From: Mycobacterium paragordonae
GTDB taxonomy: Bacteria > Actinomycetota > Actinomycetes > Mycobacteriales > Mycobacteriaceae
Direction: 5' to 3'
DNA length: 64,000 nt
NCBI RefSeq assembly: GCF_003614435.1
Contig: NZ_CP025546.1
Coordinates: 6,572,001-6,636,000, forward strand
Part shown: piece by piece, positions 30,656-44,018 of the stretch
Layout: each line of letters opens with the position of its first letter
Position numbering within the stretch: the first letter of the stretch is position 1
The notes under the pieces: generated by a model
Database searches by the model: none
Told to the model about the DNA's origin: nothing
What the model saw: the letters and a program-made list of their open reading frames with translations, nothing else
Made by a program: the position numbers and the translations under genes

Positions 30656-31668
30656 CAGCTGTGCTTGGGATGCGGCGCCTTATCCAGCACGCCCTGGGCC
30701 CAATTCAGCGTCCATTGGGTAGCGGACTGGCCGTTGGCGTTCCAGAAGTCGGTGGTGGCATACATCGCATGAATGGGCTGCCCGGCGCCTCCGGCCAGCG
30801 TGTTCAGCGTGGTCGGCAGGTTGGCGGGACTGAACGCCTCTTTGGGGGCCGCGCAGATCAGGTCGCCCTCCGCGCAGATCTCGTTGGTCCGGCCGTCCAG
30901 GTCGCCGAAGCCGCCCGGTCGCGCCCCGGTCATCGTCAGGCCGAGCCCGGACAGCACCGGCACTTCGTGCAGGGTGATTTCGGCGCCCACCCCCGGCGGG
31001 GTCGGCGGGATGTTGTTGCCCACGTTCTCCTGGCGCCGGCCGTCGGCGATCAATGTCACACCCAGAACCAGGTCTTCATCGACAGGACCCAGGCCGTTGC
31101 CGATGTCGCTGGCGACATCGCCGCCGATCACGGCGCCCTGCGAGAACCCCACGATCACGTAGCTGGTCAGCGGGCAGCGGTTGTTCATGTCGGTCATGGC
31201 CTTGACGGTCGCCCGGGTGCCTTCCGCGCGGCTGTCGTTGTAGCTCATCTGACCGTCGGCGCTGAGCGGATTACGGAACTGCGCCGTGTAGGGGACCGTG
31301 TACGTCTGCACCCGGCCGCCGCCGAACTGCTGGCCGATCGGTCCGGTCACGTTGAGCAGCAGCGCCTTCGGGAACTGGGTCGGATTCAGCGGGTCGTCGG
31401 TCGGCCACGACTCCCAGGTGCCCGGCACGGAGATCAGTTGCACGTCGGGGCAGGACGCGTCCTGCGAGGCCGGCCGCGGCTTCTTCGGGTGCGAGGTCGT
31501 GGGCCCGGTGGGCAGCACACCCGGGGGTACCGCGCTGGGCGGGACGTCCTGGTGACGCAACAGCATCACCCCGCCGATGATGACGAGGGCCACCACCAGG
31601 GCCATCGAGGCGGCTGCCGCCCAGGCAAGTCGTCGGCGGCGTTTGCGCTGCGCGCTATTCTTGGCCAT
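30655..31668 (-). CDS. culp6: Culp6, cutinase-like phospholipase/thioesterase
   Basis: A 337-residue envelope serine hydrolase (Rv3802c counterpart, 336 residues there), an essential cutinase-like protein with phospholipase A and thioesterase activity. A basic N-terminus (QRKRRRRL) and one hydrophobic segment (residues about 14-38) form a signal anchor, then a Pro-rich spacer. The alpha/beta hydrolase triad is Ser in GFSQGA, Asp in EGDLICAAP and His in [12 protein letters not shown]; Cys residues flank the core as in cutinases. The ATG has GGGAGAAG directly before it. It lies upstream of the mycolate operon on the same strand with a 300-bp gap, so it probably has a separate transcript. The 176 bp before it show nothing clear. 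Confidence 0.94.
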   Translation of the reverse strand: MAKNSAQRKRRRRLAWAAAASMALVVALVIIGGVMLLRHQDVPPSAVPPGVLPTGPTTSHPKKPRPASQDASCPDVQLISVPGTWESWPTDDPLNPTQFPKALLLNVTGPIGQQFGGGRVQTYTVPYTAQFRNPLSADGQMSYNDSRAEGTRATVKAMTDMNNRCPLTSYVIVGFSQGAVIGGDVASDIGNGLGPVDEDLVLGVTLIADGRRQENVGNNIPPTPPGVGAEITLHEVPVLSGLGLTMTGARPGGFGDLDGRTNEICAEGDLICAAPKEAFSPANLPTTLNTLAGGAGQPIHAMYATTDFWNANGQSATQWTLNWAQGVLDKAPHPKHS

Positions 31669-31844
31669 CTTCTCCCGCTAACAGAGTCCGGTAGGACCCT
31701 CGCGGGTCCCGGCGAATGGGTTGGGCAAGTGCCTTACCTGGTAACGCACCGTCGCGCCCTACTCACCCGCGCAGCGTGGTGATGCGGACGTACCGCCCTC
31801 TGCTGCACTCCCTACACGGTACCGGCCCGCCGGACCGGCTTAGT

Positions 31845-32750
31845 TCAGCGAATGGCGCCGACGATGTCGCCAGACATGGCGCCCAGCACCCCGGCCCACG
31901 AGCCCCAGCCGTTGTCGCCGCCGCCCGGGAAGTCGAAGTGGCCGTTGTGCCCGCCCACGTCGCGGTACTGCTGGTAGAAGGCCTTGCTGTTGCCCATCGC
32001 CTCGGCGCCGGCGCCGAGCATGGCGGCGGGGTTGCTGGCGCCGGGGTTGGTGGGCGCCCAGACCCAGACGCGGGTGTTGTTCTGGGCCAGCAGGGCGGCG
32101 TGCACGAAGGGGTCGTGCCACTTCCAGCGGCCCAGCTGTGGGGCTCCCCACATGCCGTTGCCGTCCACTCCGCCGAACTGCTGCAGACCGGCCAGGATGG
32201 CGCCGTTGGTGAAGGTGTTCGACGGGTACAGGAAGCCGGACATCGATCCGGCGAAGCCGAAGCGGTCGGGGTGGAAGGCGGCCAGCGCCAGCGCAGCGTA
32301 GCCGCCCTGAGACGCACCCACCACGCCGTGCCCGCCGGGCGCCAGGCCCTTGTTGGCGGCCAGCCAGTCAGGCAGCTCGCTGGACAGGAAGGTGTCCCAC
32401 TGCTTGCTGCCGTCCTGCTCCCAGTTGGTGTACATGCTGAAGGCGCCGCCCGCCGGTGCGGCCACCGAAATGCCCTTGCCGGCAAGGGTATTCATCGCGT
32501 TGCCCGCGGTCACCCAGTTGCTGACGTCCGGATTCGCGTCGGCGGCGTCCAGCAGGTACACGGCGTGCGGCCCGCCCGCCAGGAAAGCCACCGGGATGTC
32601 GCGGCCCATCGCGCCCGACGGCACCATCAGGGTTTCGAACCCGGCCGCCTTGGCGGTGCCCGCCGATCCCAGCGACGCCGTCACACCCCCGAACGCCACT
32701 GACAGCACGGCAACGCACAACAGCCGTAGCACTATCGACAGACCCCTCAT
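31845..32750 (-). CDS. mpt51: MPT51/FbpD, antigen 85-related secreted protein
   Basis: A 301-residue secreted protein of the antigen 85 family (Rv3803c, 299 residues). The signal peptide ends near TAKAAG; the mature part has the alpha/beta hydrolase fold with GRDIPVAFLAGGPHAVYLLDA and WVTAGNAMNTLAGKGISV. MPT51 is regarded as having lost mycolyltransferase activity and binding extracellular matrix instead. Here the nucleophile position reads GASQGG with Ser147, whereas I recall Ala in M. tuberculosis. The position of the catalytic His of antigen 85 is Asn (DNGWGSW in place of THDWPYW), so the triad is still incomplete. The ATG at 32750 has GGAGGG before it; the open frame runs 21 codons further but those lack support. 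Confidence 0.93.
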   Translation of the reverse strand: MRGLSIVLRLLCVAVLSVAFGGVTASLGSAGTAKAAGFETLMVPSGAMGRDIPVAFLAGGPHAVYLLDAADANPDVSNWVTAGNAMNTLAGKGISVAAPAGGAFSMYTNWEQDGSKQWDTFLSSELPDWLAANKGLAPGGHGVVGASQGGYAALALAAFHPDRFGFAGSMSGFLYPSNTFTNGAILAGLQQFGGVDGNGMWGAPQLGRWKWHDPFVHAALLAQNNTRVWVWAPTNPGASNPAAMLGAGAEAMGNSKAFYQQYRDVGGHNGHFDFPGGGDNGWGSWAGVLGAMSGDIVGAIR

Positions 32751-32861
32751 GTCCACCCTCCATGGTGTGACGCTGCGCACGACAGAACCTAGCCCGCAGG
32801 TAGCTAACCACACCCGGCTCAGCAGGATAAGGGGGAGGCGGACAAAGGGGAGCTAACGCTA

Positions 32862-32891
32862 ACGGCGGCGACCCGAATGGGTCGCCGCCGT
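32862..32891 (-). terminator. Strong hairpin terminator after fbpA
   Basis: A perfect 13-bp stem, ACGGCGGCGACCC and GGGTCGCCGCCGT, has a 4-base loop and lies 28 bases past the fbpA stop. No long T run follows. It probably separates fbpA from mpt51. Confidence 0.75.
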
Positions 32892-32918
32892 CAGACGGTT
32901 GTTTATCGCAGTCGCGAT

Positions 32919-34355
<1,437 letters not shown>

Positions 34356-36230
34356 TCACTCCCGCGGCGGCGTCGGCGGCACCTTAGGCACCTCGAGCCC
34401 GCACCTGACCAGTTCATAGAGCGGCACCCGGTCGATGCGGTACTGCGTGAATTCATAGGCGTGCAGGAAATTGGAAACGAACCGGCGCACGGTCATCGGG
34501 GCGCGCACCGAGTTGAGCACGGCCTGGGTCGCCGGGCACTTCAGCGCCGCCTCGGCTTCAGCGATCCACTGCTGGTCGAGGTAGGCCGGGATGCCCGGCG
34601 GCCACTTCACCCACGGCCCGTCGGCCACCACCCAGTCCGGGAACAGGTTCTTATCGTGGCCGATGCGGCCGTGCTTCAGCCGCTCGGTGTGGGCGGCCAG
34701 CGGGTTCGCCAGCCCGATCTGGTCGATGACCCTGACGTCGAGCCCGACGTTCATGCCCAGCATGCCCAGGTTGGTGAAAAACACTGTGTGCTGCGGCTTC
34801 TGGTCGGCAGGGATGCCGGGCGCGCTGCCCGGCGGAATCATCGGCACCAGATCCCACTGGGTGTAGTTGCCCGACGGCAGCAGCAGCGCGCCGTCGGGGG
34901 TGTTGTTGAGCGCCACCAGCACCGCCGCCATCCGTGGATAGTCCAGGTAGTCGGCGGCGGTCAGCGGATGCGCGCGGCCGGTGGCCTGCGCGTAGAAACG
35001 ACGTTCGTCGACGATGCCGGAATAGCTGACGTGTGTGGCGTCGTCGCCCATGCCGGGTGAATTCGCCGCCCACAGCGACCACCCGGCCACCGCCAGCCAG
35101 AGCGCGCTCACCCCGCCGGCCAGCCAGTAGCCGGCCTCCTTCGAGTAATCCTTGCCGTCGGGAATCACCACCGGTATCACAGCCACCGGCGCCAGCAAAC
35201 AGAACAGTGGCGTCAGCAGCACCCGTCCGTGCATGAAGTCGCCGCCCTGACGGATCCAGTACAGGGCCTGCAGCAGGCCGCTGACCACCATCCAGGTCAC
35301 CACCGCGGTGGGACTCTGCACCGCGCGGGCCAGCCTGCCGTAGCCCGGTGCCAGCGTCGGGCGCATGAACGACGGCCGGCGTCGGGCCGCCATCAACACG
35401 ATGCCCAACGGCACCAGCAGCACGACCGGAATCCAGATGGAGTACGGCGCATTGAAGTCCGCCAGGTAGATCAACCCTTGTGACCACTTGTCCCCGGCCG
35501 CGTCCTTGGCCAGGGCCGTTCCCGGCACCAGCAGGCCGTAGTACCCCATCCGGAAGATCTGATAGGCGACCGGTAGCAGCCCGCCGGCCAGCACGATCAG
35601 CCCGCGGCGTCTCCAGGTGCGGGCCGAGATCATCATCATGATCAGCGCGGCGCCGCCGACCAGGGCCAACTCGGGCCGCACCAGCACGCTGCAGCCCGCG
35701 ACGAAGGAGAGCGCACCGACGAACCACGGGCTTTCCGGACGTACCCGCAGCGGCTGGGCCCAGCAAACCATCATCCACCACAGCAGCCCGACGTAGGCCA
35801 TCACCAGCCCGCTCTCCAGGCCGGACGTCGCGAAGTCGCGGGCCGGTGGCACGGCGATGTAGACGAGAGCCCCGGCCGGCAGCATGATCGCGCGCCGGCC
35901 GCGCAGACTCGGCGCGTACAACCGTCCCGTGCCCAGCATCAACAGCACCACGCCCAGCACCGAGAGGGTCAGTGCCACGGCCAGCGCCACGTACTCCAGC
36001 CGCAGCGGGCCGCCGACCCAGCTGCAGACGTACAGCAGATAGGTCCACACGGTCGAGGTGTTGGCCTCCACCCGCTCACCCGCATTGAACACCGGGCCGT
36101 TGCCGGCCAACAGGTTTCGCACGGTGCGCAGCACGATCAGCCCGTCGTCGGCGATCCAGCGGCGCTGCCAGGCGCCCCAGCCGAACAACAGCGCGACCAG
36201 CGCGACACTCACCCACAGGCTGACCCGCAC
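34356..36230 (-). CDS. aftB: AftB, terminal beta-(1->2)-arabinofuranosyltransferase
   Basis: A 624-residue GT-C membrane enzyme that adds the last beta(1-2) arabinose to arabinan, where mycolates attach. The first helix (RVSLWVSVALVALLFGW) is followed by the catalytic-type acidic motif ADDGLIVLR, then RVEANTSTVWTY. About ten hydrophobic segments and a large C-terminal extracytoplasmic domain follow. Length and content match Rv3805c (627). The start is uncertain: the frame is open to a TTG at 36347, overlapping ubiA, and GTG codons occur at 36272 and 36230. I use 36230 because it aligns with the M. tuberculosis start, but no Shine-Dalgarno is seen at any of them. It is the next gene after ubiA in the glf-glfT2-ubiA series. 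Confidence 0.92.
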   Translation of the reverse strand: MRVSLWVSVALVALLFGWGAWQRRWIADDGLIVLRTVRNLLAGNGPVFNAGERVEANTSTVWTYLLYVCSWVGGPLRLEYVALAVALTLSVLGVVLLMLGTGRLYAPSLRGRRAIMLPAGALVYIAVPPARDFATSGLESGLVMAYVGLLWWMMVCWAQPLRVRPESPWFVGALSFVAGCSVLVRPELALVGGAALIMMMISARTWRRRGLIVLAGGLLPVAYQIFRMGYYGLLVPGTALAKDAAGDKWSQGLIYLADFNAPYSIWIPVVLLVPLGIVLMAARRRPSFMRPTLAPGYGRLARAVQSPTAVVTWMVVSGLLQALYWIRQGGDFMHGRVLLTPLFCLLAPVAVIPVVIPDGKDYSKEAGYWLAGGVSALWLAVAGWSLWAANSPGMGDDATHVSYSGIVDERRFYAQATGRAHPLTAADYLDYPRMAAVLVALNNTPDGALLLPSGNYTQWDLVPMIPPGSAPGIPADQKPQHTVFFTNLGMLGMNVGLDVRVIDQIGLANPLAAHTERLKHGRIGHDKNLFPDWVVADGPWVKWPPGIPAYLDQQWIAEAEAALKCPATQAVLNSVRAPMTVRRFVSNFLHAYEFTQYRIDRVPLYELVRCGLEVPKVPPTPPRE

Positions 36231-36321
36231 CGTGCTGGTGTAGGGGAATACCGGCCATTTGACCCGGCGCACGGACGGACGCCGGGCCAGGGCGGCCGCC
36301 TGGAGGGCTTTGAACCTTTCG

Positions 36322-37272
36322 CTAGCCGAAAGCAACAGCAGCACCAACTGTTGCGATCCACGCCAGGGCCAGAAGCTGCAACACGCGGTCGCGCAGCGCT
36401 ATGTCCTCGGGTTCCCCGGCGAGCCCACCGTCGACGTCCACGGCGTAACGCAGGATCGCGATGGTGAACGGGATCATCGACACCGCGAACCAGGAACCCG
36501 AATAGCGGTCGCGCTCGAATGCCCACAACCCGTAGGACATCACCACCGCGGTGGCCGACAGCGTCCAGACGAACCGCAGATACGTGCTGGTGTAGCTCTC
36601 CAGCGACTTGCGGATCTGGGCGCCGGTGCGTTCCGACAGCTGCAGCTCGGCGTAGCGCTTACCGGCAACCATGAACAGGGACCCGAAGGCCGCCGTCAGC
36701 AGAAACCATTGAGACAGCGGAATTCCGGTGGCCGCGCCGCCCGCGATGGCGCGGATCAGGTATGCCGAGGACACGATGCAGATGTCGATCACGGCTTGGT
36801 GCTTGAGACCGAAGCAGTAACCCAGCTGCATCACCAGGTAGACCGCCATGACCACCGCCAGGTTCGGCGTCAGCCAGTAGGACAGGCCGAGCGACGCGGC
36901 GCCCAGCACCACGGCCAGCGTGTAGGCCAGCCACGGAGGCACCACGCCGGCGGCGATGGGCCGGAACCGCTTGGTGGGGTGCTCGCGGTCGGCCTCGACG
37001 TCGCGCACGTCGTTGATCAGGTAGATGGCCGAGGCCGCCAGGCTGAACACCACGAAGGCGATCGCGACCTTGACGCCCATGGCGCCCCAGTCGTACGGCA
37101 CCACGTGTCCGGACGCGTCGCGCGGGCGGGTGTGGTCGCCGCTGCCGGCCGCGGCCAGCGGCGCGGCCAGGACCAGCACGTTCTTCACCCACTGCCGGGG
37201 GCGGATCGCCTTGATCACCCCGGTCACCAGATTCTTCGGAGGACCGCTCACTTCCATCAGATCGTCGCTCAT
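36322..37272 (-). CDS. ubiA: UbiA, decaprenyl-phosphate phosphoribosyltransferase
   Basis: A 316-residue UbiA-family prenyltransferase (Rv3806c) that joins decaprenyl phosphate and PRPP to give decaprenylphosphoryl-5-phosphoribose, the first step towards the arabinose donor used by AftA, EmbABC and AftB. The Asp-rich motif NDVRDVEAD and the following HPTKRFRPIA are present, with about eight or nine membrane segments and the conserved RYAVDVDGGLAGEPEDI end. It is longer than the M. tuberculosis protein (302) by an insertion near residues 45-60 (around GDHTRPRDASG). The ATG at 37272 overlaps the phosphatase stop (ATGA), which decides the start. Confidence 0.95.
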   Translation of the reverse strand: MSDDLMEVSGPPKNLVTGVIKAIRPRQWVKNVLVLAAPLAAAGSGDHTRPRDASGHVVPYDWGAMGVKVAIAFVVFSLAASAIYLINDVRDVEADREHPTKRFRPIAAGVVPPWLAYTLAVVLGAASLGLSYWLTPNLAVVMAVYLVMQLGYCFGLKHQAVIDICIVSSAYLIRAIAGGAATGIPLSQWFLLTAAFGSLFMVAGKRYAELQLSERTGAQIRKSLESYTSTYLRFVWTLSATAVVMSYGLWAFERDRYSGSWFAVSMIPFTIAILRYAVDVDGGLAGEPEDIALRDRVLQLLALAWIATVGAAVAFG

Positions 37273-37800
37273 CGCACCCACCTTCGTCGGGCCGCGCTGT
37301 CCACCCGGACGGCTGCTGCGGCAACCCCGGCACCGAGAGCCACGCCGGCGGCGACGTCGCTGGGATAGTGCACACCCAGCAGTATTCGCGACAGCGCCAT
37401 CGGCGGTACCAGCACCACCGGGAGCGGCAGGCCGGTAACCCGGCCGAGCAGGATCGCCGCGGCCGTCGTCGAGGTGGCGTGCGCCGACGGGAAGCTCAGT
37501 TGACTCGGGGTGCCGACGTTGACCGTCACGGCCGGATGATGCGGCCGTTGACGCCGGACCACCCGTTTCACCACCACAGCGGCGGCATGTGCGGCGAACG
37601 TGCCGATGCCGGCCACGACCCAGTCCCGGCGCCGGCGCCGGTCCAGCACGGCCCCCACCAGCGCGATCACCAGCCAGCCGATGCTGTGCTCACCGAAATG
37701 CGACATGGCGCGGGTGACTGGGAGTACGCCGGGGCGCTGCGTCAGCGCCGACTGGACGGCCACCATTGCGGCGACTTCACCGCGCGGCGGCTCGTCCGGT

Positions 37801-37808
<8 letters not shown>
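37269..37808 (-). CDS. PAP2-family membrane phosphatase of the arabinose donor pathway
   Basis: A 179-residue membrane phosphatase with the three PAP2 signature motifs: KRVVRRQRP, PSAHA and SRILLGVHYPSD. The counterpart Rv3807c is proposed to remove the 5-phosphate from decaprenylphosphoryl-5-phosphoribose made by UbiA, before DprE1/DprE2 epimerise it. It overlaps glfT2 by 8 bp at its start and ubiA by 4 bp at its end, so the three are coupled in translation. The function is inferred from the context and family. Confidence 0.9.
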
Positions 37809-41072
<3,264 letters not shown>

Positions 41073-41151
41073 TCACATCATTCTCACTCGTACCATCGGT
41101 CATGTGGGTCTCCGACCCCGCCTCCACATAATCCAGATTGAGGAGACTTCC

Positions 41152-42131
41152 GTGCCGAACCGACGCCGACGCAAGCTCTCGAAGACTATGAGCGCGGTCG
41201 CCGCCCTGGCCGTCGCAAGTCCGTGTGCTTATTTTCTCGTCTATGAATCGACCGCCGACACCAAGCCGGTGGAACACCACGAGTTCAAGCGGGCGGCCAG
41301 CGTCGCCGACCTGCCCAACGAGCTGATCTCCGCCCTGTCCCAGGGCCTGTCGCAGTTCGGAGTCAACCTGCCGCCGGTCCCCGCGCTCGGCGGGACCAGC
41401 GGCGCGAGCACCGGCCTGGGCACCACCGGACTGGGTACCACTCCCGGCCTGGCCAGCCCGGGCCTCGGCACCGGCGGGCTGGGCACCACGCCCGGCCTGG
41501 CCAGCCCGGCCTGGCCAGCCCGGGGCTCACACCGACGACGCCTGGCGCGTTGCCGGGACTGACGCCTCCGACTGCTGCCACGGGTACGGGTGTCAACCCG
41601 GCGCTGACCAGCCCCACCGGGGTGGCCCCCGGCCTGACGAGTCCGTCGGCGCTGAGCCCGGCTACCGCCACCGGTGAGGTCCCGATCAGCGCGCCGGTCG
41701 GGCTGGACCCGGGTGCGGACGGCACCTACCCGATCCTGGGCGACACCTCCGGACTGGGCGGCGGCGCAGGCACCGGCCTGTCGCCGGTCTCCCCGGCCGG
41801 CGCCGGAAGTGGCGGTGGCGGCGGCCTGGTCAGCGACCTGATGCAGGCGGCCAACCAACTGGGCGCCAGTCAGGCCATCGACCTGCTCAAGGGCCTGATC
41901 ATGCCGGCGATCATGCAGCAGGTGCAGGGCGGCGCCGCAGGCGCTCCGGCGGCGGCGGGTGCGGTACCCGCGCTGCCCGGCGTGCCCGGCGCGGCCGGCC
42001 TGACACCGGTGCTGCCCACCGCGGGCGCGCCCGGCGTACCCGCCGTGCCTGCCCTACCCGCAGCGGGGGCACCCGCGGCGGCGATCCCGGCGATTCCCGC
42101 GGCCGCCGTGGCGGAGGCGCCACCGGTTTAA
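41152..42131 (+). pseudogene. erp: Erp (PirG) exported repetitive protein, frameshifted in its repeats
   Basis: Erp is a cell-surface virulence factor with a signal segment, a central set of PGLTS repeats and an Ala/Pro-rich C-terminus. The 5' part starts at GTG 41152 after a GGAGA site and reads VPNRRRRKLSKTM, a hydrophobic segment and then the conserved domain and Gly/Leu/Thr repeats. That frame runs off the normal sequence after about residue 119 and stops at 41562. The remainder, including PGLTP repeats and the hydrophobic Ala/Pro C-terminus, continues in another frame to 42131. The break is at 41495-41522, where a 14-bp unit GCCTGGCCAGCCCG is repeated; a 15-bp unit, with CCCGGG in place of CCCGG, would restore one frame of 326 residues. 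It is either a real slippage mutation or a sequencing error in a GC repeat. Confidence 0.85.
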
Positions 42132-42243
42132 CGAAGCCTGTCACGTGACGGCACCGCAGAGTCGGCGCTGGACCGGGTCCCGGCAACCCACCCAGCCATC
42201 AATCCTCTGCGGTGTCGTCGACAGCTTTTCCTAGCGTTTCCCT

Positions 42244-42305
42244 CGCGAGCAGACGCAAAATCGCCTTGGAGCGGACGTTCCGGGGTGATTTTGCGTCTGC
42301 TCGCG
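42244..42305. terminator. Perfect 19-bp inverted repeat between erp and csp
   Basis: The arm CGCGAGCAGACGCAAAATC (42244-42262) pairs with its exact complement at 42287-42305 across a 24-base loop. It follows erp by about 110 bp and precedes csp. From memory, hairpins of the type GAGCAGACGCAAAATC recur in intergenic regions of many mycobacteria, probably as terminators or small repetitive elements; this cannot be checked here. The stem ends in AAAATC/GATTTT. Confidence 0.7.
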
Positions 42306-42359
42306 CCGAATGCCGTGTCGCCTCAGGCGAAACATTAGACACACACGTAACATCGCCTG

Positions 42360-44009
42360 GTGTCCCGCGGTCGCGCACCCACGATGTTGCTCACCGCCGC
42401 CTTGGCGACGGTCGTCATCGTGTCGTGGGTGCTGATGCGCCCGCCCGCGGCCAACCATGCCCCGCCCCCGGCCCGCGACACGCAACTCGCCGAGCAGCCG
42501 TTGATCGGTCTCGGCGGCGGCGTGACCGTCCGCGAGCTGACCCAAGACACCCCGTTTTCCCTGGTCGCCCTGACCGGCGACCTGGCCGGCACCTCTGCCC
42601 GGGTGCGCGCCAAAAAGGCTGACGGGTCGTGGGGCCCCTGGTACCAGACCGAATACCAGACCTCCGCACCTGACGGAACTGCCGGCCGGGCCGGACCGGC
42701 GGGACCGCCCGGATCGTCGGGGGAGCCGCGCAGCACCGACCCGGTGTTCGTCGGCACCACCACGGCCGTACAGATCGCCGTTACCAGGCCGGTCGACGCG
42801 CCGGTGACACAGGCACCTCCGGCTCCGTCCCACCCCGGTGACCTCGGCTACCGGCCGGCCACCAAAGAACAGCCGTTCGGGCAGAACATCAACGCGGTCC
42901 TCATCTCGCCGCCGCAGGCGCCCGCGGAAACCCACTGGACGCCGCCGACCGGCGTCACCATGCCGGGCCAGGCGCCGCAGATCATCAGCCGGGCGGAGTG
43001 GGGCGCCGACGAGTCGCTGCGCTGCGGCAGCCCGGAATACGACCGCAGCGTGCGGGCGGCGGTGATCCACCACACCGCCGGCAGCAACGACTACTCGCCG
43101 CTGGAATCGGCCGGCATCGTCAAGGCGATCTACACCTACCACAGCAAGACGCTGGGCTGGTGCGACATCGCGTACAACGCGCTCGTCGACAAATACGGTC
43201 AGGTCTTCGAAGGCAGCGCCGGTGGGCTCACCAAGCCGGTCGAGGCGTTTCACACCGGCGGATTCAACCGGGAGACCTGGGGCGTGGCCATGCTCGGCAA
43301 CTTCGACGACGTGGCGCCGACCCCCGTGCAGATCCGCACCGTCGGACGGCTGTTGGGTTGGCGACTCGGACTGGCCGAGGTCGACCCGAAGGGCATCGTG
43401 GAACTGGTGTCCGCGGGTAGCTCCTACACCACCTACCCGGGCGGCGCGATAGCCAAATTGCCGACCATCTTCACCCACCGCGACGTCGGCAACACCGACT
43501 GCCCGGGCAACGCCGCCTATGCGCTGATGGACGAGATCCGGGACATCGCAGCGCATTTCAACGATCCGCCGGAGGAGTTGATCAAGGCGCTGGAGGGCGG
43601 CGCGATCTACGAACACTGGCAGGCGATCGGCGGGATGAGCAGCGCACTGGGCGCCCCGACTTCGCCGGAGGCCGACGGTGCCGACGGATCGCGGTTCGTC
43701 ACCTTCGCCAAGGGCGCCATGTACTGGTCGCCAACCACCGGCGTGCAGCCGATCACCGGCGCCATCTACGACGCCTGGGCGGCCCAGAGCTACGAGCACG
43801 GCCCGCTCGGACTGCCGACCAGCGCGGAGATTCAGGAACCGCTGCGGATCTCGCAGAATTTCGTGCACGGCACGCTGAACTTCGAGCGGCTGACCGGCAA
43901 CATGACCCAGGTTCTCGACGGGCTCACGACGCCGCTGTCGACGCAACCCCCGAGCGGCCCGAACGTGCCGCCGGAACACTTCTCCCTGCCGTCGCACCCT
44001 CCCAACTAG
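42360..44009 (+). CDS. csp: Csp-like secreted peptidoglycan amidase with LGFP repeats
   Basis: A 549-residue exported protein (Rv3811 counterpart). After an N-terminal signal or anchor (residues about 9-26) and a variable Pro-rich part lies an Amidase_2/PGRP domain (about 205-390). It has zinc- and substrate-site motifs HHTAGSND, FHTGG and THRDVGNTDCPG, so it is predicted to cut between N-acetylmuramic acid and L-alanine. The C-terminal part holds LGFP-type repeats (for example IGGMSSALGAPTSPE and YEHGPLGLPTS), which bind the envelope. It starts at a GTG. The counterpart in M. tuberculosis follows erp in the same way. The next gene begins 10 bp after its stop, so the two are probably cotranscribed. 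Confidence 0.88.
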   Translation: MSRGRAPTMLLTAALATVVIVSWVLMRPPAANHAPPPARDTQLAEQPLIGLGGGVTVRELTQDTPFSLVALTGDLAGTSARVRAKKADGSWGPWYQTEYQTSAPDGTAGRAGPAGPPGSSGEPRSTDPVFVGTTTAVQIAVTRPVDAPVTQAPPAPSHPGDLGYRPATKEQPFGQNINAVLISPPQAPAETHWTPPTGVTMPGQAPQIISRAEWGADESLRCGSPEYDRSVRAAVIHHTAGSNDYSPLESAGIVKAIYTYHSKTLGWCDIAYNALVDKYGQVFEGSAGGLTKPVEAFHTGGFNRETWGVAMLGNFDDVAPTPVQIRTVGRLLGWRLGLAEVDPKGIVELVSAGSSYTTYPGGAIAKLPTIFTHRDVGNTDCPGNAAYALMDEIRDIAAHFNDPPEELIKALEGGAIYEHWQAIGGMSSALGAPTSPEADGADGSRFVTFAKGAMYWSPTTGVQPITGAIYDAWAAQSYEHGPLGLPTSAEIQEPLRISQNFVHGTLNFERLTGNMTQVLDGLTTPLSTQPPSGPNVPPEHFSLPSHPPN

Positions 44010-44018
44010 TCTGCTGGG

